From Meandrina meandrites (lineage: Eukaryota > Cnidaria > Anthozoa > Scleractinia > Meandrinidae), in assembly GCA_963693305.1 (NCBI GenBank), contig OY855905.1:44502895-44566894 (forward strand): 64,000 nucleotides of DNA, read 5' to 3'. Position 1 is the first letter of the stretch. Every line of letters starts with the position of its first letter. Below, piece by piece: positions 47,276-60,034 of the stretch. Made by a program: the position numbers and the translations under genes. Under the pieces are notes generated by a model, which saw only the letters and a program-made list of their open reading frames with translations, was not told where the DNA came from and did no database searches.

Positions 47276-47402
47276 AAACCCTTGAACACAGAAATAATGC
47301 TTTCTTTGACTTGTTATATATAATGATTTTCCTCCCTCACAGTATTACATTTGTTTCACTTTACAACAGTGTCGCTTATCAAACATGATCGTGAGGTTAT
47401 CC

Positions 47403-47615
47403 TTAGTTGCTGCTCTCTGTATTCTGGACCCAAGCTTTCAGATAGCGCACCTTAGCATAGACGCCATCATAGTCAGGTGTCGTGCACCCGCGACCCCAGC
47501 TTGTTGCTCCCTCGAAGTACCGCTTGCCATTGAACTCGCACAGCATTGGACCCCCACTATCGCCTTGTCAGACAGACATCCACCCCTCCAGTGTCCAACC
47601 CAGATTCCAAACTTC
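47403..47615 (-). pseudogene. Trypsin-like protease C-terminal exon fragment, frameshifted
   Basis: On the minus strand GLDTGGVDVC is followed, after about four extra bases that shift the frame, by QGDSGGPML. An open stretch with GATSWGRGC and [14 protein letters not shown] follows, ending at TAA (47405-47403). This is the S1 catalytic serine region and the C-terminal end. It resembles the last exon of the MAM-trypsin gene at 54-60 kb ([27 protein letters not shown]) but lies on the other strand. The upstream part is not recognisable beyond about 47615. Confidence 0.85.
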
Positions 47616-48555
47616 GCGATTCAAGTCACTGGTACCAACGATACCAACGATAACAGTTTATTGTTATTGGACGACGACCGTTTTACGACATTAAATCATG
47701 ATCGTTCGACAGGAACAGATTGTGAGGAGATTGAGTGTTGGGACTTTTGCCATGTTGCTGTTAAATACCCTTCCCCTTCGCTATTCCATAGCGGGCCAAA
47801 AGAAATTAAATGAAATGAAAGCTCTATACCTTCATCCTCAAGCAAACATAATGAGTCTTAGAACAAGAGTAGAGTAGAGGGGGAGAAAGGAGCGGTTAGG
47901 TTTATAAAGTAATAAAATTCACATGAAATGTTGTTAATAAGAAACGTATAAGAAACAAAATTCAAAGCTTAAGGGTTTAAAAATAGTTTAAATCTTTTTT
48001 TTCAATCGATCTCATTTTCATTTTGTTTTTTCCTTTTGAATATTAAAATAGATATATGTTATTTGCCGGCCTCGGGCAGCATTTTCAAGACCTCGGTCAC
48101 AGTTTTTCACGATACAGACCGACCCAAAGCCGGTAAATAACTTATTTATTTTTTTCTTACTTGGTTAAAAAAAATCTAGAAAGATTGTCTTGCAAAATGT
48201 AATTGCATTATACGCGCGCATCCAATGTGCATGTTGAATCGATCGCTAAAAGCTGCGGCTAGTGAAGAATGGTTTGTTTTCCGCCAAACAAAATAAATTC
48301 GCTAAACTCAACAGTACTCAAGGAAAAGGTCATCAGAACTTTAATAATAAAAAAGAAGCACAATGTAGCAGCAAAAGAGAGCAAAAAATCTCGAGTCACG
48401 AAAGTGAAATTGAATGAAGTTTGTTTGTGTAGGTGGTCGTCTGCACACGGCACAATTTTGCGAGAATTAATTTAACTGTTTTTAATCAAAACATCTCATT
48501 TTCTTGAATGGTGCTAAGCAGTATTCGGTTTTGGGGAAAAGTAGCAGAAAGGCAA
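47616..48555. other. No gene seen
   Basis: AT-rich; no supported feature. Confidence 0.4.
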
Positions 48556-48559
48556 AGCG

Positions 48560-50090
48560 TTTAAAAAGATAAATCGAGTCTGTAAACCAGCAACTTGCAG
48601 TAAACCGCATTACGTGAAAATCAGTGCGAATGCATAAACAACGATCGACAAACTATAACCAGAAGTCCATAACTAGAAGTCTACATCTCCAACAGCTTTG
48701 CCGCGAACAAGTAGCCAATCACGCTGAAGTATTTTTCAATTCGCGCCTTTGATTGGCTGAACAAATTTTTAAAGAAAAGCAGAACCGCCAGAGGACGAGC
48801 GAACGGCATTACGAAATTACTGTTTGTTGGTCATCATAATTTCCGTTTTGTGAGGCCATCAAAGTTGTAAAAATTCGGAGCATCAAAATAAGCGAGAGGG
48901 CCTCAGTGTTTTGGAGTCAGAACACGAAATGGCAGCGAGCAAGAGAGACTAATTCCGAGTGAAATTCAAAATGCGAAGACACTAAAGATTAATGGTACTC
49001 TCAAGATGAAGACAGGCATTAAGAGAGCAAGTACATTTTGGCACAGGTTCGTTGAAAAACAAAACCGTCGTCCCTGAAGCGCTCAAAATCGAGCGCGGAC
49101 TGAACAGAATGAAGTTTGATTCGTTTGAGAACAACATTCAGAGAAAACGACAAGTTTGGCGAGTTTCGCATGTTTTTGGAATTATAAGGACGGCATGACA
49201 ACAAAAGACTGACTAAGGTAATGTACTTGTTTTAATGCGAATAGAAATACGAGTTTAATTCACCAAACAATGATGATTTCATTCACAGCCGTCAAAAGTT
49301 TAATTCAAGTTGTGCTTCTCGGGCACTTCGCAGCAGCTATCGTGTTGTGTATATTGTTCAGTAATTTAACAGGAGGATATGCTGTACAAAATAAAGACAC
49401 ACTTTCCTACTAAAAGTTTGGGGTACTTCTGTTCATAATTCTCTCGTAAGTTATAAAAAGTCGACCTGCTTGTTTTGTGAGTTTGTCTTCGGAAACCCGG
49501 CGACAGGTTGCTTTTTCACTCGCCTTCAAATGCCACTGAACAGACGATTGAAATCACTATTTACGATACTACTTCTGTCGAAATGTGAAAATTAAAGAGA
49601 ATGGCCTGTCAAGTGTTTTGATGTGATTTGATTTATTTCACCTGCCACTTTCCAAAATATTCAGCCGCAACTTAGAGCTCCAATGGTGTCGAAATAGTGG
49701 GTCACGTCATTTTCTCGCGAGCACATCAGTTTCTAAAAATAGCCTACACGCGAAAGACATAGCACGCGCGCCAATCCCAGATGTAGACTTCTAGTTATGG
49801 ACTTCTGCTATAACTTGATTTTGTCAATAAATACAAAAAATACCCGCCTATTGGAGAACTTCGAGGTCTTTAATTCCGTTACTAAGTTAGCTTTTGAAAG
49901 AATCAATCGGGTATGTAACTAAGCCGGCGACTTGCAGGTAAGCGCAATGGCGTCAAAATCAGTGTAAATAATGCACCAACAACGATCGACAAACTACGGC
50001 CATAAAACTTGTACAACTTGTTTTTTTCAATAAAGAGAATCAATACTCGCCTTTTGGAGAACTTCAAGGCCTTTAATTCCACTGCTTACT
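48560..50090. repeat. Duplicated segment, one copy split by a TIR element
   Basis: 48560-48650 plus 49816-49890 match 49900-50090 (shared marks: ACGATCGACAAACTA, GTCAATAAA/TTCAATAAA, TTGGAGAACTTC, CTTTAATTCC). The second copy represents the segment without the insertion. Confidence 0.75.
48652..49815. mobile_element. ~1.16-kb non-autonomous element with 37-bp TIRs
   Basis: The left end has CCATAACTAGAAGTCTACAT and the right end has ATGTAGACTTCTAGTTATGG. The interior has no convincing frame. The related undisrupted segment at about 49990-50010 supports an insertion, but the exact ends and target duplication are uncertain. Confidence 0.75.
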
Positions 50091-50620
50091 TTTCCTTTCA
50101 CATTTACAACGGTTGGTGAGCAATTACATTAACTTTTGAGAGCAAACGTTCGAGGGCTCGTTCGCCTCGCCGCCAAATCAAACTGACGAAAGCGTTACCG
50201 TTGCCCGTGGGCAGATACAGGAGAATCTTGCCCGCGCCAAGAACCAATCAGATTGCAGGATTCGTTGGAAAAAATGGAATATTGTAGCAAATAATGAAAT
50301 CAAATTTCCCTTAATGATTTCATTGATTCGCCCTTGATAGGACCGCTTGACCTGTATTTAATAATAAAAAAAAACAAGCTAAGAGGTGAAGGTTCTTAAA
50401 AAATTGTGGAGAATCTTTCTGTTATCTTGAAGTAAAGGGCTACAGGTGATGGAGGATTTGAAACTTTAACTCCAAAGCTCAGCCATAGAGAGTGAATCGT
50501 TGGCAGAAAGACAATAACAAGACAAACATTTACAGATAGTATCAGATAGTATCAGTATCAAAATCAAGTTGTACAAGTTTTATGGCCGTAGTTTGTCGAT
50601 CGTTGTTGGTGCATTATAGT
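49966..50620. repeat. Inverted pair of ~58-bp segments
   Basis: ACGATCGACAAACTACGGCC (about 49982) and GGCCGTAGTTTGTCGATCGT (about 50584) are reverse complements, as are the adjoining ACTTGTACAACTTG/CAAGTTGTACAAGT. The ~540 bp between them carries no gene; a tandem CAGATAGTATCA occurs at about 50535-50552. Confidence 0.7.
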
Positions 50621-50765
50621 AGATAGTATCAAGATTATTCACCACGATATTATTCTTCCTTATTTTGGTTTCGTCCACGATGAAAATGAATGGAAATAAC
50701 AACATAGTTCACGTACTAAACTTAAGTTTAATGCGTAAACCATATAAGACTAACCTTGTTAATTT

Positions 50766-50919
50766 GGTGTTTTTATTGTAAGTAGTGTATCGTAAGTAGA
50801 GTACTGTTAACGTTGTATTGTAAGTAGCGCCCCTGTGTAAGTAGTGTAAGCGATGTAGTTAAATGTAAGTTTCAATGTAATGTAACTTGTATGCGTCCTG
50901 CAATCAATCAAAAAAAAAA
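50766..50919 (+). mobile_element. Short poly-A retro-insertion with 14-bp target duplication
   Basis: AACCTTGTTAATTT occurs at 50752-50765 and 50920-50933. The 154-bp insert ends in CAATCAATC followed by a run of A. It contains repeated GTAAGTAG motifs and looks like the 3' end of a LINE or a SINE moved by target-primed reverse transcription. Confidence 0.85.
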
Positions 50920-51954
50920 AACCTTGTTAATTTTTGAACTGTAAAATTTAACGCCCCTTTTTTTCTTGGTGGCAAGTTAACTGCCATATTTGGATTGGAA
51001 GATGACTCGTTGGTATGGCAACCTCACTGCCAGCCTCAAGTCCTTGTTTTCAGCAAAAAATGTCACTTTCTGGAAGTCAAAATACGTGAGTCTGTTTCTT
51101 GGGTGCACGTTAATCTATTCAAATGAAATTCTTCAATACTACCCTTCTCCTAGTTTCAAAATATATGGTCGCCATGTTGAGAAGTTGCCTCTCGGCCATT
51201 GTGACAAGCAGACAAAGCAAGTACAACCATATTCGAAATTTCCCGAAAGTCCTCTTTTTCCAGGGACAAAGCTTTCACGGATATTATAGTTTCTAAATAT
51301 CATAACATCTATATAGGGAAAGTTAGATTTTGGCAAAGGGCGTATCTAAGGCTCATTGCAAAAAAAGAATTGGCCATTTAAAGCACTCCACTGTTTGGTC
51401 CGAAAAGATTTTAGAGGGAGAAAAAAGTACACATTTTCAAGCCAAAACACAAGAAAAATCTGATACAAATCTGTCGGCTAAGTTTTCCAATTACGTTTAT
51501 CTTGCATTGTTGCACAATAGGCAACTAGCAGTTTGATGAAGTGTTCGTATTTGGACAGCTTCTTATGTTATTTGGCAGGTGCCGTTTTCGATTTCATTTA
51601 GTAATATTTATTTCTGAACTTTCGCACGTCTTTCTGTTTACATAAATTTATTGACTTGTTGGTAACTTTAACGTTAAATGGCTAGTAGTGGACGTAGTTG
51701 ATCTTGTTATGTCCGCAATAATAAATTTTTCACCCAGCACACAGGGAAAACTTCTAATGAATTTTAAATGTCTTCGAAAAAGAGGTCGATAAGCAACACT
51801 GTGGACGCTTCAAGTTATATCTAGAAAATAAGCTCGTAAATAAGTTCTAAGGTGCCGTACTTTACATTCAGCAGCAACCTTTTTAAAGAAATTTGAGACC
51901 ATATGGCGGTCTAAGACTAACGGCGGTCCTTCTTCGAGTTTGTTACATCCGTTA

Positions 51955-52113
51955 CATCCTCGGAGACCCAGGGGCAGTTAGTCGGAACGAAGGAAAGTAA
52001 GCCGGACATAAATCGTAGCGACGAAAGTTTTCCCTTCTTGTGAACCGTCGTCGCTACGATTTCTTCCCGGTTTACCTCCTTTCGCCCTAACTGCCCCTGG
52101 GTCTTCGAGGATG
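51955..52113. mobile_element. 159-bp miniature member of the CATCCTCGGAG family
   Basis: CATCCTCGGAGACCCAGGGG at the left, its mirror at the right (GGGTCTTCGAGGATG), and complementary inner parts (CGTAGCGACGA / TCGTCGCTACG). It is the deletion-type relative of 43511-44623. Confidence 0.85.
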
Positions 52114-53980
52114 AAATCGTTAAAACTCGGAGACTTTTATCTAAATTTCACGACTGTCGATTCTTTTCAATGTTTAGTTATGTTCAGAGCTTTCTACCAT
52201 GTACTTTTCTTAAAGGGCTTCTTTTCAGAGGCAAAATCCAAACCATTTTTGAAGCACAAATTTCCTTCTTTCTATAAATCCATCGAAAATACGCCCGGGC
52301 ATTTTTTCGAAAATTCCCAAAGTAAGCGATGAAATAATGTATCTTTAAACAGGTTGAAAAACTTGCTATTTTTCTATACAACAGCTTATTAACCTAAACA
52401 TTTACCCCGTTTGTTTCCCAATTCATGAAGAATTCATTTATTACACAATTGTGAAATGTTTTTTAATTGTTTATGTCGTTACAAATTATCTGCTGAATGT
52501 ATTTTTCAACAGTTAGCTCTTCAGTGCTTAGAAAAATCAGCTGCTTGCTATCTTTACACAACTAAAACGTTTGGTACCGTGAAGACAATTATGAACATTG
52601 CAATTAAATATTTCTGATGTGTTTCAATAGCTTTCTTTTGTGATTGCTTTTAACTAGCTTTGAGCAGTCCATGGTATATATCCTACAGCAAATAAACTGG
52701 ATCAGATCAAACTGACAAAGCTATTGTTTTTTTATGAAAGATTATAGCCACAATATGAATTGCTCGTCCCCAAAAGAGAAACGATGAGCCAGTTTTAGGA
52801 AATGATGAGAATTTAGACAAAAAAAATTAAAATCTTAAACGACTCTCAAAGCTGTCACCTGTCTATTAACACTCTTAACTTTCGTTAAGTTTAATAATTA
52901 CCCTTTCAATGCTGAACTTGAGTAATTATTATAAGGCTAAAGATATAACGAGCGCCGTGATTGGCTTATAGAAATTATAATTCTCTCACCTAGTTGTGCA
53001 GCTGGCAATTCATCTGTTTAACAATGAATGGCATCCTCAGTTCACATATACTTTGGCATGTTTCTTAGTTCTAAAAATGTTCCGTGTTAACGACAATAGA
53101 AAGAAGCTCATGTTATCACAAAACGTTTTCAAATACAAGTAGTATTTCAATATGTTTCAACAGCTTTCATTTGTTACAGCGTAGGACAAGATTTTGCAAA
53201 CGGAATTGCACTTAAGGAGAGCTCTTTTTTAGTTTATTTTCTTAGTTAGGAATATTCTTTCGTATTTCATTCAACGGCATAACTGGTAACTTAAATAAAT
53301 TAACTAACTTAGCTCTATCACTACACGGCAAAGCTGTCGGTATAATTGCTAAATAGAGCCCAATATGCATCGAGTTGGTTTGTTACTTTAAAATCTCGAA
53401 CACAGTATAAAGGCTTATTAGATATCTCGAAGTGGTGGTGAATAAATAATCCTGCAAAATCCACGGTATCTCACAGTAACTTTGAATGCTAAACAACCCG
53501 CTTTTAAGCAAAAAAATTGAATAATTAAAATAAATTTTTATCTATAGACCGGACTAAAGACCTCTTATTTATCTCTTTAGGATTAGCTGTTAACCTGGAC
53601 AACTGCTAACGGTATTTTTTTAACAGCTCTTTCAAATAAATGGTGAATGACACTGAACTTGAGATACGGACACAATGCAGAAAAAAATGAAATTGTTTCT
53701 GATCTTAGGTGCTACTTATTCAGGTTGGGGGACGCACAAAAAGTACTTGTTATCTTTAAATACGACTAAAACGTTTCATTGTGAAAGCAAGTCAGCAGTT
53801 CAATATGATTAAATATTTAGGATCTCTTTTAATAGTTCTTTTTTGTTACTGCTTGATCTAAGCTAATGCAGTCATTGTAAAACGCGAAATGGCTGTCCGT
53901 TTTTGTTTAGGAACGTTGCGTGTTCCATTAGGCTAAGGGAAAATTACAAGATTAATACAATATCCACTTACAGTGAGGTA
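52114..53980. other. Upstream of the protease gene; no gene seen
   Basis: AT-rich; no coding support and no repeat recognised by eye. Confidence 0.45.
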
Positions 53981-53982
53981 CA

Positions 53983-53988
53983 TATATA
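53983..53988 (+). promoter_or_regulatory. Possible TATA box of the protease gene
   Basis: TATATA lies 52 bp before the start codon at 54040. With a start of transcription about 25-30 bp further on, the 5' UTR would be about 25 bases. Confidence 0.4.
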
Positions 53989-54039
53989 CTGGTAATGCTC
54001 ACTTAGAAGATCACAAAATCTCGAGCTGCCGCCATCAAC

Positions 54040-57000
54040 ATGTTGCTGTTTATTGTGCTACTCGTGAACGTGGCCTTTGGAGCTGGTAAGACTTAATATC
54101 TCATACTTCATTGATTCTCTGTTGACTTCTCATTTTTTTTTTACTTAAGAAAACCTTTGAAAGTATACCTCACTGATAAGACAAGGCAATAAATGGCACC
54201 CGGTATTCGGAATTCGTGCTAGTTCGTGAATAACAATAACTTTTTTTTTTAAACTCGTTGAGGAAAAGTTTTTTTTTTCCTTTTTCAGCTACATTGTATA
54301 TATTTTCTTGGTTTCGTGGTCCTCTTTGAAAGGTGGTAAATTTTTATTGATATACAGACCCTAACTATGATTAAAAAAGCAATTTATCCTGATATCGTTC
54401 GTCTGTTTATATAACCAATCGGATTCACGCAGAAATGGCGGTACGCTAACTAGTTCCGAGTTCACTCAATCGTTGCCCGGCCGTCAAACGCGGGAGGTTA
54501 AGTTGTAAGCCCGGCCTGATCCTAAATGAAAACACCTGAGTGCATTCTTTAATCCATAATACGACGAGCTATGACTTTTGTTTTATTTTGTGATCAGGGT
54601 TCGATGCTGATCTCTTCTCAAAGATTTAATAAATATAGAAAAAAATTGTTGCCGTGGAACTTGAGAGAGTGTAGTGTTAAACATGCCATTCGTTTTTGTG
54701 TTTTGTTTTTAAGGCTTCGACTGCAACTTTGAGAAGGATTACTGCGGAGGGATCCAACGAAAAGACGACAAATTTGATTGGAGCCGAAGAAAAACTAACA
54801 CTCCTTCTGGTGGAACGGGACCGCCTGGCGGCTTCGGGGGAGGTATGAACAAGACGTTTTTATACTTAAACTATATAAAAGCCTACTTCTCACGATCAAA
54901 CTTACCTCCACATCCACTTCAAGATTAACACCGTCATATACCCACCAATTGATACATACGTGGGAAAGCGCGGACGTGGACGCAAACTTAGTTCTTGAAC
55001 TCAGTACTTTTGCTAACAACCCCTACCCCCCCCCCCCTTCCCCACCCCACGCTGTTTGTATAGGGGGGGAATAACAGGTTTAGGAGAACGTGAGAGCCAG
55101 TGATAAATGTGGCCAATAGAAATGATTGCAAATTCCCAGTCTACCTTTTAATCGCACTGGTCTAATGTATGATATGGACTCTTATACCTTTAGTGTTACC
55201 CTTGGCAAAAGTATGGAAGAATTTTTATAGAAAATAAGAACAGTGCACAGCACCATGCACTACCTAATCACGAGGCTGTCATTTCATCCTAATCAGGGTA
55301 TTACACCTACATTGAGGCATCAAGCCCTCGCAAACCGAACGACAACGCCAAATTAGAATTCAGGCCCCCTCTGGGAAATGCCGCGACATGTATTTCGTTC
55401 TATTATCACATGTGGGGGGAGCACGTTGGTAGACTTATAGTACATGTGAATGGCAAACAAGAATTCGTGAAATCCGGTAAACAAGCAAACAAGTGGATCA
55501 AGGCGGACATAAAAGTTCAAGAACGAGCTAGAAGTGTAAGCAAACGTGTGATCTTATAATTTATTGTATTTTCAAATTGTAACATTTTATACATGCAGTT
55601 TATTTGCATTTTTGCACGACTATGACCTTTTCTTAATATGACATCATTCCAACGCGTCTTTAGTACTTAGGGCTGCGAAAGCTTTCCTTCACATATTTTT
55701 TTTAATCACGTTCAACAAAATTCCCTTTCTCAAAATCCTTTTTATTATACATTTTATTCACAGGTTATTTTTGAAGGTGTCCGCGGAGGCAATTGGCAAG
55801 GCGACATTGCCATTGATAAACTTAAAATAGAAAACTGTGGTGGAGGGGGAGGCGGAGGCGGAGGCGAAGGCGGAGGGGGAGGAGGAGGAGGCGGAGTGGG
55901 AGGAGGGGGAGGAGGCAATGGATGTGGTAAGTTATTGCAGTCAAGCCTATTTAATGGCCGCCAAAGAGATAGGGAGGAGTTTTCATATTATGAAGGTGTC
56001 CGTATTACAGAGGTAGAGGTTATGTGAATTTGTTTTCTCTTTCTTGCTATCCGTAATGGGGAGGTGCACGAATTATAGAGGAGTTCGATTTTAAATGACG
56101 TCCCTAAGGTAGCTGTCGTTATTTATCACCTAGGCGGATCGAAAGATTGTGTGTGTGTGTTTGGGGGGAGGGAGGGTGGGGGGGGAGGGTCACTTGATTT
56201 CGAGCCCAGTCAGAAAGGGGTGTGTCAAATTTGATATCATTTATTTCATCTCTTAGTACTGGATGACGAAGTTCATGCCGGAGATTTATGCCATGCCTTT
56301 GGTGCTTGAAGTGTATACACTGTAAATTGACAAATTTCAAAACGGCTAGCCCTTTTACATGCATTACCCAGCAAACCTAGCAACGTTAACTTCAGGGTAG
56401 TGATCCATTTTCCAGAACAAAGCGTGATCCACCCTCTATGGGCCCAGGTGCAAAAACGCGCAATAAGTGGTTTTCATCGACGGTACAAACAATGTTTGTT
56501 TGCATGAAAAACATCAGAAAATGATCAGATTATTAAAGAGGTGGCAGAAAGAAAAGTTCGGACCAAATTATAGCTTTGTAATGTTTTTTGCAACTCGGTA
56601 ATTGTGAAAATAATTTAGAGTAAAATTACAGTAATTGGTATGTAGCCGCCATGTTTGTGTCTCTCTTTGGGGCACAAATATGGCGGCCGTGAAATTGTAC
56701 AAAAAAGTAAAGTAGTTTCTAACAACCGATCATTCGCTTTCTCTAAAAAGTTCTTGAGGAGGGATCAGATATTACGCACTGGTTTCATATCAAAATCATC
56801 CGACCCACCCCAAGCGAAGAATAATGACCGGTCCCTAACTGTATTGTGGTGTCCTGTTCATTGTTTTTCCTCTCGAATACCGCAAATTGCGGAATATATG
56901 TTTACCCAGTGGTTTAACAAAAGAAGCGAGCCTTACGGTGTTAATGAAATAAGAACCAGACGCATGAATTCATACTGAGCGAGCATTTTATCACGGTAAT

Positions 57001-57071
57001 CATTTTAGCATGGAGAAAAGAAATGCCTGCGGATTCTTTTACAAACGAAAACGTTGACCCGTCAGGTTGTA

Positions 57072-57145
<74 letters not shown>

Positions 57146-59996
57146 AACTGATTTGTTACCTTTTTGACAGAAATTGTTACAGATAGTAATTTAATTTCAG
57201 GTGCCACGCCACCACCCCCACAGACACCGGCTCCTCCGCAAGGTCAGTACAATGTGGAATTTTCTCTTCATCTGAAATAAAAAAGTTAATTTCAAGTACA
57301 CGCTAGAGTCGCACCCTAGAACGTACCTATTGCAAAATTCTTATAACTCTGATTTAATTCTGAGTGGTTTGGACACTTTAGGGAGCGTGTCAGTGTAACA
57401 GAAAAGCCGTGCTTTCAATAGCATCGATTTGAAGTGAAAGGAAGAGCAAACTAGCTTTGAAATAGTACTTGAGGGAAATCGAAAAACTGAGAATGTTTGC
57501 AGTAACCGAGGTTTTACTGCATTAACGACCCTTCTCCGCATGCTAGTTTTTATTTAAACTGAATGTTTTCTTGAGTAAGATTTAAAATTCATGATAAACT
57601 TTACCTCTTTCCCATTTCACTACCGAACTTACAAATATACCATCTTTTATTAGAAAGCAGTGAAAATCGAACCTATTACGCTTCGAGCCCGAGTTTTCTG
57701 AGTGAATAATCAACATAATAATCATTCATACAAAACGAGGGCAAGTAGTCTAATTGTGTCAGTAGAAACTCTAAACGATTGCAGTATTTCATCATATCGT
57801 ATAACGATTGCAGTATTTCATTATTTCATTATTTGTTCTGTAATCTACTTCCTTAATTAAGTGCATAAAATGTAAAATGTAGAATGCCTCTTTTCTGTCC
57901 TTATATTCACTTTAAATTAATTAATTAATTAATGTGGTCACCAAACTAGGTTAGCTTTTTAGTTATTTTGGGTGACCAGCAACTGTATGTATTTCTAATT
58001 TATTTATTGTTTAAATATTAACTAGTAATTTGCAGTTCAAACAAACCTTGTTGTTGTTATTTCCCAAAATCACGAATAATTTTTCCTTTTAAGAAACGCT
58101 GGCGCGATCGTATTCTATCAGCGAATAAAAACAGTGGAGAAACAACTACGCTGAACAGAAAACTACACCATGCATGTCCTCTACAGTTCCTTAACCTTAC
58201 ACTGCTGTTGTTGTTGTAGCCCAATTGGAGATTGGATGGAAAAGTGAAGTCTGGCCATTCATTGTTTCTAATATTTTTCTAGGTGGATGTGGTGTTCGAC
58301 CGTCTACCAGGATAGTAGGTGGTAATGCTGCTAAGCATGGAGACTGGCCGTGGCAGGCAATGTTGCGGTCAAGCTTTGGATTCCCCTACTGTGGAGGAAC
58401 TCTGGTACATCCTCAGTGGGTTGTCACTGCCACTCACTGTGTCCAGGGGAAGTCGCCTAGTTCAGTATTCGTTCGGTAATGCAAGTAGTTGTATTATACA
58501 CATGAGCTCATTGACTGGGAAGCAAATGATAGCCGGTACCTGATATAACTGCCTAAATAATTATATTTAAAGTCATTCCTTAGTATTGCACTTCGCACCC
58601 GTACTTCGCATAATTTCACGCGTGATTACCGCAAGCATTAGAAAAATGGCGGTTTTTCTTTACGGCTAGACCTCGATAGAGAGCTAAATCTTCATTTTCT
58701 CGAAAACGAGTACGGTGACCTATCATTTTTTCTGTTGTTTTGAATTAAGTAATGAATTTCTTTCTCTCTGTAAAATAAATATCAAAGTGTAGAATAAGAA
58801 AAAGTGAATTTAGCCAGCAATCGTGACTGTAATCATGGTGATATTATAAGGATTTATTGGGTATAAACAAGGTGCTATTGCTCCTAAATGAGCATGGGGA
58901 CCTCTCATTTTTGTTTCAAAATTTAAGTTCCTATAAGATAAACAATCACTTGGCAAAGTTGGGCAAAAATCTTTATTATTGTTTTGTTTCGTTCCAAGGC
59001 TTGGAGCCCAAAAGCGAACATCAACGGTTGGTAGTGAACAGGATTTCAAGGTCAGCAAAGTCATTACGCATCCGTCATACCACAAACCTCAGAGATACAG
59101 CCACGACATCGCCCTCTTGAAACTGGAAAAACCGGCTAAGCTTGGCAGGTTTGTGTTGCTTCTCATATACCCTAGCCTTGGTAAAGGAAGACAAGAACTT
59201 AGCGTAGGTAGCAGTATGCTATATTAACTTAATATGAACCAATAAGTTAGGCTTACCTAACTGAGGGTTTAACAAAAAGATGCGAAACTTTACTTTCAAG
59301 CCAGTAACCATTGGCTATATTCAACTGAAGTGTTCAGACCAGAAAATGATCTACAGCCATATAACACTAAATTATTAGAAAACATGAATTAAAAAGGTTA
59401 AACTGGCATTTTATTGTTGATTCAGACAGCAAGCTGTCTGTCGGGGTGGTTTGTGACGCGTGTAATCAGTATTGTTCTGACCTTAATTTGCACACGACAT
59501 GGTCTCAATGCTTCGATTATTCGTCCAGGTGCACATCAAAAAAGTGTTTATGTATCGTCCGACACAAAAATATCACTCTTAAACTTTCTTTACTTCTTTC
59601 AGGTTTGTAAACCTTGCGTGTCTACCACACAATGTCAACGCGCCAGCAGATGGAGACAAATGCTGGATCACTGGATGGGGCAGACTTGCTTCAGGGGGGG
59701 CTAGTCCAACTGAACTTCAACAGGTTTCCGTGCCAATCGCAAGCCGCGCCCGCTGTGACAAGGCATATCCAAATAAAATCCACGATTCCATGATCTGTGC
59801 AGGAGTGGACCAAGGCGGCATCGATTCCTGTCAGGGGGATAGCGGGGGACCGATGGTGTGTGAAAATAGCGGGAGGTATTATCTGCAAGGCGCCACTAGC
59901 TGGGGTTATGGTTGCGCCTCTCCTGGCAAGTTTGGTGTCTACGCCAAAGTGAAATATGTCATGTCTTGGATCACGTCAGAAATGTCAAAAAATTGA
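54040..59996 (+). CDS. Secreted MAM-domain trypsin-like serine protease, eight exons, 451 aa
   Basis: Exons: 54040-54085, 54714-54842, 55297-55535, 55764-55926, 57201-57242, 58283-58475, 58999-59148 and 59603-59996. All junctions are GT/AG, the phases agree, and the total is 1356 bases including stop. Residues 1-15 are a signal peptide. Residues ~17-163 form a MAM domain ([42 protein letters not shown]). A glycine-rich linker (~164-193) and a proline-rich exon (194-206) follow. The S1 domain starts at IVGG (217) after Arg216. The catalytic triad is His258 (TATHC), Asp307 (HDIALL) and Ser401 (GDSGGP). Asp395 at the S1 pocket predicts cleavage after Lys/Arg. MAM domains mediate adhesion, so the enzyme may be anchored to matrix or mucus. 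Whether its role is digestion, defence or matrix turnover cannot be told from sequence. Confidence 0.93.
55838..55920 (+). other. Glycine-rich linker-coding stretch
   Basis: Purine-rich GGA/GGC repeats in exon 4 encode about 25 Gly interrupted by Glu and Val. The DNA is repetitive, so allelic length variation is likely. Confidence 0.85.
56148..56190 (+). repeat. GT run and G-rich tract in intron 4
   Basis: (GT)n followed by four or more G runs; such a tract could form a G-quadruplex. Confidence 0.6.
57071..57144. repeat. (ATT)n microsatellite
   Basis: About 24 copies in intron 4 of the protease gene, just ahead of the proline-rich exon. Confidence 0.95.
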
Positions 59997-60007
59997 TTTT
60001 TGTGCTG

Positions 60008-60034
60008 AATAAATCAGCGATCTTTGGAAAATAA
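60008..60034 (+). terminator. Polyadenylation signals of the protease gene
   Basis: AATAAA occurs 12 bases after the stop codon (60008) and again at about 60030. Both are in the expected place for a very short 3' UTR. Confidence 0.6.

Noticed and set aside
47385..47813. 142-codon plus-strand frame
   Set aside because: It is the antisense shadow of the minus-strand trypsin fragment at its 5' part.
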